Of a stretch of DNA of 20,294 nucleotides, positions 1 through 6,607 are shown piece by piece. The translations under genes were made by a program, and so were the position numbers. The DNA is from an uncultured Clostridia bacterium (GTDB lineage: Bacteria > Bacillota > Clostridia > Lachnospirales > Lachnospiraceae), in contig CALBNS010000119.1 of the NCBI GenBank assembly GCA_937896665.1, forward strand, positions 1-20,294. The letters are read 5' to 3'. The notes below the pieces were generated by a model. That model was not told the origin of the DNA. It was given only the letters and a program-made list of their open reading frames with translations, and did no database searches. Position 1 is the stretch's first letter, and each line of letters begins with the position of its first letter.

Positions 1-49
1 TATTCTTTTTGGTCAATTCCTTTTACTCTTTAAAGTATACAGGAAGCTC

Positions 50-253
50 CTAATCTTTGATTGTTTCCATGATGTCTTCTAATTTGCAATCAAGAGCTTC
101 ACATATCTTGAGAAGAACATCGGTGGTGATATTTGCACCTTTACCAAGTTTTGCTACAGATGCTGCACTTATTCCGGCAGCATCTTTTAAATCATTTTTA
201 TTCATTTCTTTATCAATTAACATTTTCCAAAGTTTGTTATAGCTGATTCTCAT
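50..253 (-). CDS. Small XRE-family (Cro/CI-like) transcriptional regulator
   Basis: This 67-residue protein is essentially one helix-turn-helix domain of the XRE/HTH_26 kind. It starts with MRISYNKLWKML, then has the pattern KNDLKDAAGISAASVAKLGKG (helices 2 and 3 of the DNA-binding unit) and ends with LLKICEALDCKLEDI, the usual last helix of the fold. A strong AGGAGG lies just upstream of the ATG. It is the last gene of a minus-strand operon, 17 bp after the large helicase gene, so it probably autoregulates that operon; such small regulators often accompany restriction or defence genes in Clostridia (family knowledge). The target promoter is unproven. The candidate is the repeat-bearing region upstream of position 4035. 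The family call is firm; the role is inferred from context. Confidence 0.88.
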   Translation of the reverse strand: MRISYNKLWKMLIDKEMNKNDLKDAAGISAASVAKLGKGANITTDVLLKICEALDCKLEDIMETIKD

Positions 254-270
254 ATTCTAACCTCCTTGTT

Positions 271-3069
271 TTACAGCCCAAAATCAAGTGAATCTGCTGG
301 CTGTTTTTCTGTGAGATAGTTTTTCAAAAGTTCTACATCTTTACTGATATCTCGTGGTCTAATTCGGTTAATAACTTTTTCCTCGACTTCTGGAGTCCAG
401 TAGATTTTTAATTTTTCTCTGGCTCTTGTGATAGCAGTGTAGAAAATATTGTGAGTTACTAATTCTTCCACCTCATCTGTAATAACTATCTTTACAGAGT
501 CATATTCGAGCCCTTGTGCTTTGTGTATTGATACAGCATAAGCAACTTGGAATGGTACAACAGTATTAGAGCTGTTATCCTCTCCATCCTCATCAGCACT
601 CTTTAATTTGTGTACGCAAAATCTGATTAGTGATTTTTCTTCGTTTTCCGAACATTCAAGTAGTTGGAGATTAATGTGCCAAAGATCACTTTCATCTACT
701 ACCTTAGGTATCTCAACATCAAACTGAATGCGTTCTTCATGAGTGTCTGGGTCTAGGATTTTTATTCCTTTGATAAGCCCTTTCATATTGTTGTGTATGA
801 CAGGAAAGAACCTATCCGAATCAAGGAAGAGAATCGGATCTCCAACTTTATATTGCTGAACATCCCATTGAACAGCAGGGTTAGGATTGCTTTCCTGTAG
901 GAATCTATTGATGTTGTTGATTCCGTATAAGCCATCATAATTTAGGCAGAGAATAGCCTCGCCCGGTTCAAGTGAAGAGAGTAGAGTTTCATCTACTTTT
1001 AAGGAATAGCTTTCTCTTTCGATGACTTCTTTCGCTGTATCATCCATCTGTCTAACCTTATCCCATAGTTCAAGTAATTGTTCGTCCTTGGTTCGATGAG
1101 GCTGAGTAAGTTCAAATACAGCACTTTCAGGTAAAAATGATTTTAATACTGAGAACCAATTTCCAAATTGAATTGCATCAATTTGATAAGTGTCTCCTAC
1201 CAATAAAAGCATTTCAAAATTTGCCTTTTGCAGAACCTCAACCATATCCTTATTACTAACGGTACTACATTCATCGATAACCAATAATTTATATTTCACA
1301 AAAGAAGAGCCTTGGCGTTTGAAACTTTCAATTGTTGAAAATGTTGTATTTTCGGCATCGATTTTTCTCATCAAGTTCTCTTTGGCTGGATTTGTTTGCG
1401 TAAGGTATAATTTGGCTTCATCGTTTAAGTAGTGAGAAACATGGTTGATTAGCGTAGATTTACCTACACCTGCAGAGCCATATATTACACCAACTTTAGA
1501 TTCAGAAAATATACGGGTGATGATATCTCTTTTTTCATCACAGTCAATTTCATAACCATCGAATAGCAGCCAAAATTCAACATCGGCACTGTAGTTGTCA
1601 ATACCCGATTTTGCCAACTCCTGTAATTTTTCAATTACTTTGCAGGTATCAAGCTTGTAATCGTTTATAAATACTTGGTTATGCTCAAGTATTAAATCAC
1701 TTGCAGGTCTGTGTCCTGACCAAAGGCTGTTGTTATACTTTTCGATGAGCATTGGATAATCGGGATAATTACCCAGTTCATCAATATCAGTGAAGAGCTG
1801 ACCTTTGCCTTCTGTGTTATTCCTTATAAACCTGGCGAATAATTCCGGGCGTTTGTCTTTGCAAGGAATACAATCGAAAACAGCTCCTAATTTGGGGTTA
1901 TGACCAACAGGAGATCTGTTAAACGGTAAAGAATCAAACTGTTTGCAACCATTTGATAAATACAAACCAGAAAGATTACTATTTCCGGCATTAATCCATT
2001 CTTCATAATATTTGCTATAGTAGCCAGATGAATATTGGCTTTTGATAATAACGTTGTTCATATTATGAAGAAGATATCGCAGCACGTTTTGACCATTACG
2101 GCCGTTGCGTATAAGATTCCTGCAGTAATCTAAAATTGGAATAAATACCATAGATTTAAGGTTATTTTTCCATTCGAGAGTAATCCTATCATATGCCTTA
2201 TCCGGGAAGTCCATTAGGGCAGTTAGAGTGTATTTCGTTTGGGTAAGAAACTCACAGATTAATCGTTGTTCTGGATAAGGTACTCTTTTTTTCTCTCCTT
2301 TTATCAGCGAAATAAAATTTTGAAATTCACAGTCACGAATGGACACTTCCCAGCCATCAATAATGAGGATAGGCATTGTTTTTCCTAATATCTCAATAGT
2401 CTCATGTATGAGATGAAACTTTGATGCGTAATTGCCTTTGATTGGAAGTTTCGTAAAAGCAATTACTCTGTTAGATTTTGATTTGTTTTTTCTATCATCT
2501 ATAGGTGTAAATGTGATTTCATAATATATGTTTCTGTTTACAAACAGTGGTTTGATTTTCTGAATATAGTATTTATCTTTACTGTCACTGTGTAATGCCA
2601 CGGGATGTCGTTCTATTTTTTCAGAAATCTTTTTATAGTATTCCTGTAAAGTATCATCTAAATGAAGAGGAAACTTATCAATGTTATGTAATAGCTCTAT
2701 ACCAAAGTAGCGCCAGATAAGATTTTTTGCTTCTAGCAGGTATTGGTAATACTTAAGCATTAATCGTTCAGAGCCGTCTTCATCTAGAGTATATTGTGTG
2801 GTGACAACTTCCAGGTAATTACGAAATTTATATAAAGTGTACAATTCACTGTTTATTTGTGCAAACTCGGTGGCTTTTGCTATGTTTTCGGCAGTTATAG
2901 GTATTTCCTTGCCGTTAGCATAAAACTTGAGCATGATGTGATTTACGAACTTTATCAGCTGCTCTAAAATGTCTTGAGAAATAGCACCACGAGAATTATT
3001 TTCTATTTCATCTAAATGCCTACATATTACATTGTCTATTTTACGGATGGATTCATCAATTGATGGCAT
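271..3069 (-). CDS. Large SF1 helicase/ATPase (RecD/UvrD-like C-terminus) with ~530-residue unassigned N-terminal region
   Basis: A 932-residue protein. The C-terminal third carries a full set of superfamily 1 helicase motifs: Walker A GSAGVGKST near residue 531, Walker B VIDECST near 596, motif III GDTYQID, motif IV QPHRT, motif V SIHKAQGLEY near 845 and motif VI YTAITRAREK near 877. The order matches RecD2/UvrD_C-type translocases acting on DNA. I recognise no domain in the first ~530 residues, which include a CIPC cysteine pair. Two ATGs are possible. AAGGAG lies 1 nt from the one at 3075 but 7 nt from the one at 3069, so 3069 is preferred. The gene sits 21 bp after the 314-aa gene and 17 bp before the XRE gene on the same strand, so the three probably form one operon. 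Fusion of a long accessory region to an SF1 motor beside a partner of unknown fold is typical of defence proteins, but that role is inference. Confidence 0.85.
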   Translation of the reverse strand: MPSIDESIRKIDNVICRHLDEIENNSRGAISQDILEQLIKFVNHIMLKFYANGKEIPITAENIAKATEFAQINSELYTLYKFRNYLEVVTTQYTLDEDGSERLMLKYYQYLLEAKNLIWRYFGIELLHNIDKFPLHLDDTLQEYYKKISEKIERHPVALHSDSKDKYYIQKIKPLFVNRNIYYEITFTPIDDRKNKSKSNRVIAFTKLPIKGNYASKFHLIHETIEILGKTMPILIIDGWEVSIRDCEFQNFISLIKGEKKRVPYPEQRLICEFLTQTKYTLTALMDFPDKAYDRITLEWKNNLKSMVFIPILDYCRNLIRNGRNGQNVLRYLLHNMNNVIIKSQYSSGYYSKYYEEWINAGNSNLSGLYLSNGCKQFDSLPFNRSPVGHNPKLGAVFDCIPCKDKRPELFARFIRNNTEGKGQLFTDIDELGNYPDYPMLIEKYNNSLWSGHRPASDLILEHNQVFINDYKLDTCKVIEKLQELAKSGIDNYSADVEFWLLFDGYEIDCDEKRDIITRIFSESKVGVIYGSAGVGKSTLINHVSHYLNDEAKLYLTQTNPAKENLMRKIDAENTTFSTIESFKRQGSSFVKYKLLVIDECSTVSNKDMVEVLQKANFEMLLLVGDTYQIDAIQFGNWFSVLKSFLPESAVFELTQPHRTKDEQLLELWDKVRQMDDTAKEVIERESYSLKVDETLLSSLEPGEAILCLNYDGLYGINNINRFLQESNPNPAVQWDVQQYKVGDPILFLDSDRFFPVIHNNMKGLIKGIKILDPDTHEERIQFDVEIPKVVDESDLWHINLQLLECSENEEKSLIRFCVHKLKSADEDGEDNSSNTVVPFQVAYAVSIHKAQGLEYDSVKIVITDEVEELVTHNIFYTAITRAREKLKIYWTPEVEEKVINRIRPRDISKDVELLKNYLTEKQPADSLDFGL

Positions 3070-3090
3070 CAACATTCTCCTTCCTGATTA

Positions 3091-4035
3091 TTAATATTCT
3101 CCATCATCCCAGTCATCAATAAATGCGTCGTAAGGGAATGCTCTTGAAAATTGATCTGGATGAAGCTTTACATACAAATTACGTATTTTGGTTCTGGCAC
3201 TTCTGAAAAAAGGAGTGACAGTTCCGTCAACTAAAAATCCTTTGCTTATATTGTTTAGTTCTCCAAGTAAACCAAAAACATACGATTTTAAAGATGGATC
3301 AGCAAATGTATCTGCTTTTGACATCCACTTAGTTTCATACAAGTCTTTTATTTTACAAGGCAGAGTCATGTCGATTAATGATGCAGCATAGTTTTCTCCA
3401 ATGAGAGCAACCATGATTTCATCATAATCTGCTGTGAATGCTTGTAGCAGTAAGTTGTCTTCAGAAGAATAGGGGGATTCATCGGCCAGTTCTTCAGGAA
3501 GCTGAACACTTGTTGTTCCGGCAGTATTGTTTCCATTTAATCCATTTACCAGGTTGCTTACTGCGTTACCCCACGCATCGGCTGCTGCCTGTCCAGATGC
3601 CAGTATCTTTTCTTCAAGAATATCATGTGAGGTTTTATCAGCACTCTTAGGAGTGCTTTTTTCTTTACCTGAAGCCTCTCTTAATATTTCCAAAAACAAG
3701 TCTGTAATCTTAAGTGACGCATTTACAGAGTTAATATCTGGGATATCATCCTTGAATTCGTCAGCTAGCAGTTGTGCAGTTGTTTCTCCGAAACCTTCAA
3801 GGTATGAAGGGAATTCATCGTCATCACTTAAGTTTGCCAATATAAGAGCGGCAACCCTTGAAATACTTGTATTGCCATTGAAGTATGCCTTGAAAGTATC
3901 GAGGCTAGTGCCTTTTAACAACTCCGGTCCACTTTCGTTCATCATGGTTTCAAAAAGGGTCTTCGTAAATATTTTTGTGTTACTTTTGCCACCAATTACA
4001 TTCTTCAATTTCTTTGCAAAAACCTTAAATTCCAT
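3091..4035 (-). CDS. Hypothetical protein, probable partner of the SF1 helicase
   Basis: A 314-residue protein that I cannot assign to a family. It begins MEFKVFAKKLKNVIGG, has a helical N-terminal part (to about residue 120), a serine/threonine/alanine-rich and asparagine/glycine-rich linker around residues 120-185, and a second helical part ending in an acidic, aromatic tail (DDWDDGEY). No signal peptide or membrane segment is visible. A GGTGGTG sequence serves as a modest ribosome-binding site. It is the first gene of the minus-strand operon and is followed after 21 bp by the helicase gene, which argues that the two products act together. It could be a sensor or adaptor subunit. Nothing visible supports a catalytic role. 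Confidence 0.8.
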   Translation of the reverse strand: MEFKVFAKKLKNVIGGKSNTKIFTKTLFETMMNESGPELLKGTSLDTFKAYFNGNTSISRVAALILANLSDDDEFPSYLEGFGETTAQLLADEFKDDIPDINSVNASLKITDLFLEILREASGKEKSTPKSADKTSHDILEEKILASGQAAADAWGNAVSNLVNGLNGNNTAGTTSVQLPEELADESPYSSEDNLLLQAFTADYDEIMVALIGENYAASLIDMTLPCKIKDLYETKWMSKADTFADPSLKSYVFGLLGELNNISKGFLVDGTVTPFFRSARTKIRNLYVKLHPDQFSRAFPYDAFIDDWDDGEY

Positions 4036-4060
4036 AGTTTCACCACCGTAATAATCTATT

Positions 4061-4101
4061 TATACCCAAGCCTACCCGTGACTACCAAGTTATACCTACC
4101 C
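4061..4101 (-). promoter_or_regulatory. Putative promoter and repeat operator of the minus-strand operon
   Basis: On the minus strand, TATAAA preceded by GGG lies about 20 bp before the ribosome-binding region of the 314-aa gene, with TTGGTA 18 bp further upstream as a -35 candidate. On the plus strand the same stretch holds the heptamer CCTACCC twice (4071-4077 and 4095-4101, 24 bp apart) plus related ACCAAG/CCCAAG words. Two repeats overlapping a promoter could be the binding site of the XRE protein at 50-253. Hexamer quality is moderate and binding is not shown. Confidence 0.35.
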
Positions 4102-4251
4102 ACTTATCTATAATGTGAAGTGTAAGAAGCAGTCAGTAGTACTTGCCTCTTATGAAGGCTGTATGGGGAAATTAATCTACACAATATTATATCAGAAAAA
4201 ATTAATAAAATCTATACTTTCGCAACGATACATTATGCGTTCGCAGAGAAA

Positions 4252-4260
4252 TGGTATAAA
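4252..4260 (+). promoter_or_regulatory. Possible extended -10 promoter for the 46-residue protein gene
   Basis: TGGTATAAA matches an extended -10 element (TGnTATAAT-like), about 60 bp upstream of the ATG at 4319. There is no good -35 hexamer at 17 bp. Just upstream, TTCGCA occurs twice (near 4219 and 4240) and TGCGTTCGCA forms a small inverted repeat, which could bind a regulator. Confidence 0.3.
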
Positions 4261-4318
4261 AATGTGTATTTAAAATTCTTTTATAGTCTTGAGTGAAGTA
4301 GTAAAGGAGGTGAACATA

Positions 4319-4459
4319 ATGGCTAAGAACAGCAAACAGACATCAAAGAAAGTTGCTACAACAGCAAGCAAAATTCTTCGCGATGGTCGTTACGGAAAAG
4401 CTGCAAAATCTGTTGCAGGTTCAGCTTTATCACAGACCAAACCAAGTGGAAAGAAATAA
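4319..4459 (+). CDS. Small basic protein (46 residues), function unknown
   Basis: A short reading frame with an excellent ribosome-binding site (AAGGAGG, 8 nt from ATG). The product is lysine-, serine-, alanine- and threonine-rich, with recognisable segments TSKKVATTASKILRDGRYG and AKSVAGSALSQTK. I believe similar short proteins with a TSKxVAxxASKxLRD...KSVAGSALSQ pattern are scattered across unrelated bacteria, but I cannot confirm this here and know no function. Its net positive charge and lack of hydrophobic segments suggest a nucleic-acid-associated or disordered protein. It is divergent from the minus-strand operon and lies just before the SOS promoter, and may belong to either the defence cassette or the phage module. 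Confidence 0.65.
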   Translation: MAKNSKQTSKKVATTASKILRDGRYGKAAKSVAGSALSQTKPSGKK

Positions 4460-4508
4460 TTTCCACAAACAAGACAGGCAGTGACCGGTTCAATAACCAA
4501 CCTGCTTG

Positions 4509-4524
4509 TCTCCCGAAAGGGAGA
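4509..4524 (+). other. GNRA-capped hairpin downstream of the small gene
   Basis: TCTCCC-GAAA-GGGAGA is a perfect 6-bp stem closed by a GAAA tetraloop, a very stable RNA hairpin. No T-tract follows (AAAATATTG), so it is not a classical terminator. It may stabilise the 3' end of the small-gene mRNA or be part of a larger fold with the preceding AAGACAGG/CCTGCTTGTCT words. Confidence 0.4.
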
Positions 4525-4550
4525 AAATATTGTATTCGTCAGGTTTCTAA

Positions 4551-4579
4551 TTGACAAAACGAACAGGTGTTCGTATAAT
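4551..4579 (+). promoter_or_regulatory. Sigma-A promoter with embedded LexA (SOS) box
   Basis: TTGACA (4551-4556), a 17-nt spacer and TATAAT (4574-4579) form a perfect consensus promoter. The spacer contains CGAACAGGTGTTCG (4560-4573), which fits the Gram-positive LexA/DinR consensus CGAACRNRYGTTCG at every position. LexA bound here would cover the space between -35 and -10 and block RNA polymerase. The promoter points at the early phage genes that begin at 4685. This is one of the clearest regulatory signals in the window. Confidence 0.88.
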
Positions 4580-4635
4580 AAAAACATCGCTACATTAGGA
4601 AAAATGTTAAACAGCAACAGTAATAATCGGTGTAT

Positions 4636-4670
4636 GGTCAGTTTGACTTTCCCTTTTAACTGGCCTTCTT
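4636..4670 (+). terminator. Possible attenuator hairpin in the SOS transcript leader
   Basis: GGTCAGTT (4636-4643) pairs with AACTGGCC (4658-4665) with one G-U pair, and TTCTTAGTTT follows. It lies between the SOS promoter and the first gene, about 20 bp before that gene's start. It is T-rich rather than a clean T-tract, so it is at best a weak terminator or attenuator. Confidence 0.3.
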
Positions 4671-4684
4671 AGTTTAGGAGGCGC

Positions 4685-4933
4685 ATGACGATGCAGAAGA
4701 GATTAGAAATTGGCTCGCACGTATTTATTATTGAAAGCAATCGTATTATCACGGAAGTGGTAGTGACAGCAAATCGCGGAGATTTCTGTGTGCTTAGACT
4801 TCCATCCGGGGGTGCCATCCAGCTTAGAAAAAGCAGGGTGTTTGCATCAAAGGAAGAGGCAGAAATGCAGCTTCCAAAGAAAGAACCGGTACAGAGTGGG
4901 TTCCATCGCTCTCCATATTATTATGATCATTGA
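4685..4933 (+). CDS. Small phage early protein, function unknown
   Basis: An 82-residue protein beginning MTMQKRLEIGSHVFIIESN, preceded by TAGGAGG 6 nt from the ATG. Residues 5-55 alternate hydrophobic and polar residues (VFIIESNRIITEVVV, FCVLRLPSGGAIQLRKSRVF), which looks like a small beta-barrel. The tail is polar and ends in SPYYYDH. It is the first gene behind the SOS promoter and sits 12 bp before the zinc-ribbon gene, so it should be among the first products after induction. A second in-frame ATG lies two codons downstream. I do not recognise the family; the beta-barrel look is also compatible with a small nucleic-acid-binding protein. Confidence 0.7.
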   Translation: MTMQKRLEIGSHVFIIESNRIITEVVVTANRGDFCVLRLPSGGAIQLRKSRVFASKEEAEMQLPKKEPVQSGFHRSPYYYDH

Positions 4934-4945
4934 TTGGAGGCGACG

Positions 4946-5128
4946 ATGGTGAAAAAAGGAAATGAAGTGTATATAGCATGTCCGTGTTGTAAAAATAGAA
5001 GATTGTTCGACGCTGACCCAAGCACAACAGAGGGAATAATTAAGATAAAATGTCCTATGTGCAAAGGAGTCATTGCCGTAAGCTTTCATTTAAAGCAAAT
5101 TCGTACTGAGCAAATAGCCACACAGTAA
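4946..5128 (+). CDS. Small zinc-ribbon protein (Com-like arrangement)
   Basis: A 60-residue protein with two CxxC knuckles: CPCC near residue 12 and CPMC near residue 41, about 26 residues apart, each next to a short beta-strand (VYIACPCC, IKIKCPMC). This is the layout of zinc ribbons such as the phage Mu Com-type translational regulators (structural analogy only). TTGGAGG lies 6 nt before the ATG at 4946; a TTG start at 4934 would include the ribosome-binding site and is rejected. The gene directly follows the 82-aa gene and is ended by a strong terminator, so the two make a small SOS-driven unit. It may bind nucleic acid; the target is unknown. Confidence 0.72.
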   Translation: MVKKGNEVYIACPCCKNRRLFDADPSTTEGIIKIKCPMCKGVIAVSFHLKQIRTEQIATQ

Positions 5129-5137
5129 GTAGTGAGC

Positions 5138-5190
5138 AAGGCCTGACGAAGTATGGGTGTAATACCACCTGTATTTTGTCAGGCCTTTTT
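5138..5190 (+). terminator. Strong Rho-independent terminator
   Basis: AAGGCCTGAC (5138-5147) pairs perfectly over 10 bp with GTCAGGCCTT (5178-5187), followed by a T-run to 5190 and a second T-run shortly after. It lies 10 bp after the zinc-ribbon stop codon and should end the short SOS transcript, so downstream genes need read-through or their own promoter. I see no convincing sigma-A promoter between 5190 and 5280. Confidence 0.85.
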
Positions 5191-5277
5191 CTGTTTTTAC
5201 GGAGAATTTTTCTCAAAAAAAGAGAAGTAGAAGATAGAGGTTAACAAATAGATATTTTTGTTGCCTGTGATGTAAGA

Positions 5278-5529
5278 GAGATTACCGCAACAGCGGTTCT
5301 CATATATGGTCCTGCATGACCCTAAACTGCAGGAACATTTACAACATTATATTCAAATGCCTTACGGCGCGCGACGTTTGGCGAGGATATGCATACAACT
5401 TTTTACCGGACCCAGAGGGGTTCTATAAGGTTGTATGTTTCCCCGCTTAATTGTCGTGCGCTTTTTACGTTTAACGGAGTTGGGTTGTCCTCGCCAAATG
5501 GCAGTAGCCAAGGCGGAAAGGACAACATT
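5278..5529 (+). ncRNA. Structured leader RNA with competing helices upstream of the sigma-like gene
   Basis: This ~250-nt non-coding stretch is dense in complementary segments. Local hairpins: ACCGC-AACA-GCGGT (5284-5297), TCCTGCA/TGCAGGA (5310-5316/5328-5334) and CATACAAC/GTTGTATG (5392-5399/5430-5437). Long-range helices: P1 5367-5375 with 5453-5461 (9 bp, one G-U) followed by TTTTT, like a terminator; P2 TTTGGCGAGGA 5377-5387 with TCCTCGCCAAA 5488-5498 (11 bp perfect); P5 GTTGTCC 5484-5490 with GGACAAC 5520-5526, enclosing CGCC/GGCG and TGGC-AGTA-GCCA and overlapping the AAAGGA ribosome-binding site of the gene at 5530. P2 shares bases with P5 and interleaves with P1, so not all can form at once. 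This is switch-like architecture. I could match it to no riboswitch class I know; the helices are seen, the regulation is inferred. Confidence 0.6.
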
Positions 5530-6036
5530 ATGAAATTAAGAATCCGTTACGAAAACGAAATCCAGACAATCGAACTGGATGCAAAGGCAACCGAGGAAAT
5601 GTGGGTCAGTCTGTCCCTTGAAGGTGAAGGACTCTCCCAGAAAGAACGTGAAGATCTGATTCAAAAAGAATGGAATGAACAGTTCAACAAGGATGATTAC
5701 AATAACTGGCACAAGTTTAATCGTCATCGTGGATACAGCAAGGCAGTTCCGGATGAGGAAACAGATGAAGTGGAATGTTCAGAACCACTTATGTCAGAGG
5801 TAAGAGATCCTAGAATCTTCTGCAGACAGGAATTGGAAAAGGACAAGCAGTATGACTATGTTGCTTGCTGTGACAGAATCCGTGCAGCGGTGAAACCGGC
5901 ACAGGCAGATATGCTGATCGCAATCATTTTGGATGGCATGACTGTGGGAGAGTACGCTGACCTTATTGGTGATACTCCGAACAATGTTTCTCACAGATAT
6001 CGCAGAGCGATTAACAACTTAAAAAAAGTTTTCTAA
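5530..6036 (+). CDS. Sigma-70-like helix-turn-helix protein (phage-type)
   Basis: A 168-residue protein. The C-terminal ~45 residues have a region-4-like HTH: ILDGMTVGEYADLIGDTPNNVSHRYRRAINNLKK, where a helix, turn and recognition helix are evident and the ending NNLKKVF is typical of sigma region 4. The N-terminal ~60 residues (MKLRIRYENEIQTIELDAKA...) look like a beta-strand-rich domain, followed by an acidic linker and a helical part. An in-frame ATG exists at 5389, but the 141 bp between it and 5530 are the structured leader, and AAAGGA lies 7 nt before 5530, so 5530 is chosen. It probably acts as a transcription regulator of early or middle phage genes; whether it binds core RNA polymerase is unknown. 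It lacks the rest of a full sigma factor. Confidence 0.75.
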   Translation: MKLRIRYENEIQTIELDAKATEEMWVSLSLEGEGLSQKEREDLIQKEWNEQFNKDDYNNWHKFNRHRGYSKAVPDEETDEVECSEPLMSEVRDPRIFCRQELEKDKQYDYVACCDRIRAAVKPAQADMLIAIILDGMTVGEYADLIGDTPNNVSHRYRRAINNLKKVF

Positions 6037-6047
6037 AACGTCCTTTT

Positions 6048-6084
6048 GCATTGCCTCCCACGGCTACCTGGTAGGAGGCAGTGC
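6048..6084 (+). other. Long intergenic hairpin after the sigma-like gene
   Basis: GCATTGCCTCC (6048-6058) pairs with GGAGGCAGTGC (6074-6084) over 11 bp with one wobble, with an inner CTAC/GTAG pair. TTCTAATAAGGATTTT follows, so the T-tract is poor. It could be a weak terminator, an mRNA-processing site or an mRNA-stabilising element between the sigma-like gene and the next genes. Confidence 0.45.
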
Positions 6085-6113
6085 TTCTAATAAGGATTTT
6101 GGAGGTAGTTCAT

Positions 6114-6224
6114 ATGGAATTACAAAAAGAGAAAAAGGCAGAGTTTGTATCTGCACAACTAATATGCATTGGATTGGAGGGAGAACTATGGGGATTCGAA
6201 ACGCAGAAGGCTATATGGATTTAG
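6114..6224 (+). CDS. Possible 36-residue small protein overlapping the next gene
   Basis: A short frame beginning MELQKEKKAEFVSAQLICIG, with a good ribosome-binding site (GGAGGTAG, 7 nt from the ATG). It runs past the start of the next gene (6188) by 37 nt in another frame and ends at TAG 6222-6224. The strong ribosome-binding site and start argue that it is translated, perhaps to couple translation of the next gene, whose own ribosome-binding site lies inside it. I do not recognise the product; it is also possible that only the ribosome-binding site matters. Confidence 0.4.
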   Translation: MELQKEKKAEFVSAQLICIGLEGELWGFETQKAIWI

Positions 6225-6607
6225 TGCCATATCAGGCAATTGCAAATATAGAACGTGAGATGAAAGCAAGAACCAGTTTTCGTCCATTGGTTTATATTTG
6301 TGCTCCGTTTTCAGGAGATATTGAAGCAAATAAAAAGAAGGCAACAGCTTTTGCTGAACACGCGTATCAGAATGGATGTATTCCGGTAACGCCGCATTTG
6401 TTGTTTCCATTTATGAATGATGAAAGCAAACAGGAACGCGAACTGGCACTTCATATGGATTTGGTCCTGATGGGAAAATGCCAGGAGGTGTGGGTTCTGT
6501 CAGAACGCATTACTGCAGGTATGAGTGCAGAAATCGAGAAGGCACAGAAACGCAGACAGGCAGTGCGCTATTTTAGAAATGATTTTACGGAGGTGGAATG
6601 CTTATGA
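6188..6607 (+). CDS. DUF4406/DUF7768-like protein (nucleoside 2-deoxyribosyltransferase-like fold)
   Basis: A 139-residue protein. From about residue 37 it reads VYICAPFSGDIEANKKKA, then IPVTPHLLFP, then a helix with LALHMDLVLMGKCQEVWVL and ITAGMSAEIEKAQKRR. This order (YI..P.SGD...N...A, then PH...P, then CDEVWV, then S.GM..EI..A) is that of DUF4406/DUF7768 proteins, related to nucleoside 2-deoxyribosyltransferases, which suggests nucleotide or base salvage or modified-nucleotide chemistry, though activity is unproven for the phage branch. An upstream ATG at 6164 is in frame, but GGAGGGA lies 6 nt before 6188, which is preferred. It overlaps the next gene by a few bases, so the two are translationally coupled. 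Confidence 0.78.
   Translation: MGIRNAEGYMDLVPYQAIANIEREMKARTSFRPLVYICAPFSGDIEANKKKATAFAEHAYQNGCIPVTPHLLFPFMNDESKQERELALHMDLVLMGKCQEVWVLSERITAGMSAEIEKAQKRRQAVRYFRNDFTEVECL

Noticed and set aside
5389..5529. In-frame ATG at 5389 extending the sigma-like protein by 47 residues
   Set aside because: The extension is covered by RNA helices, its start has AGGA only 1-2 nt away, its composition is unlike the rest of the protein, and 5530 has a properly spaced AAAGGA. It remains a minor possibility as a leader reading frame.
5278..5529. Known riboswitch (c-di-GMP, SAM, TPP, purine, THF, fluoride, preQ1) in the leader
   Set aside because: None of the consensus cores I know was found by eye; a covariance search is needed to be certain.
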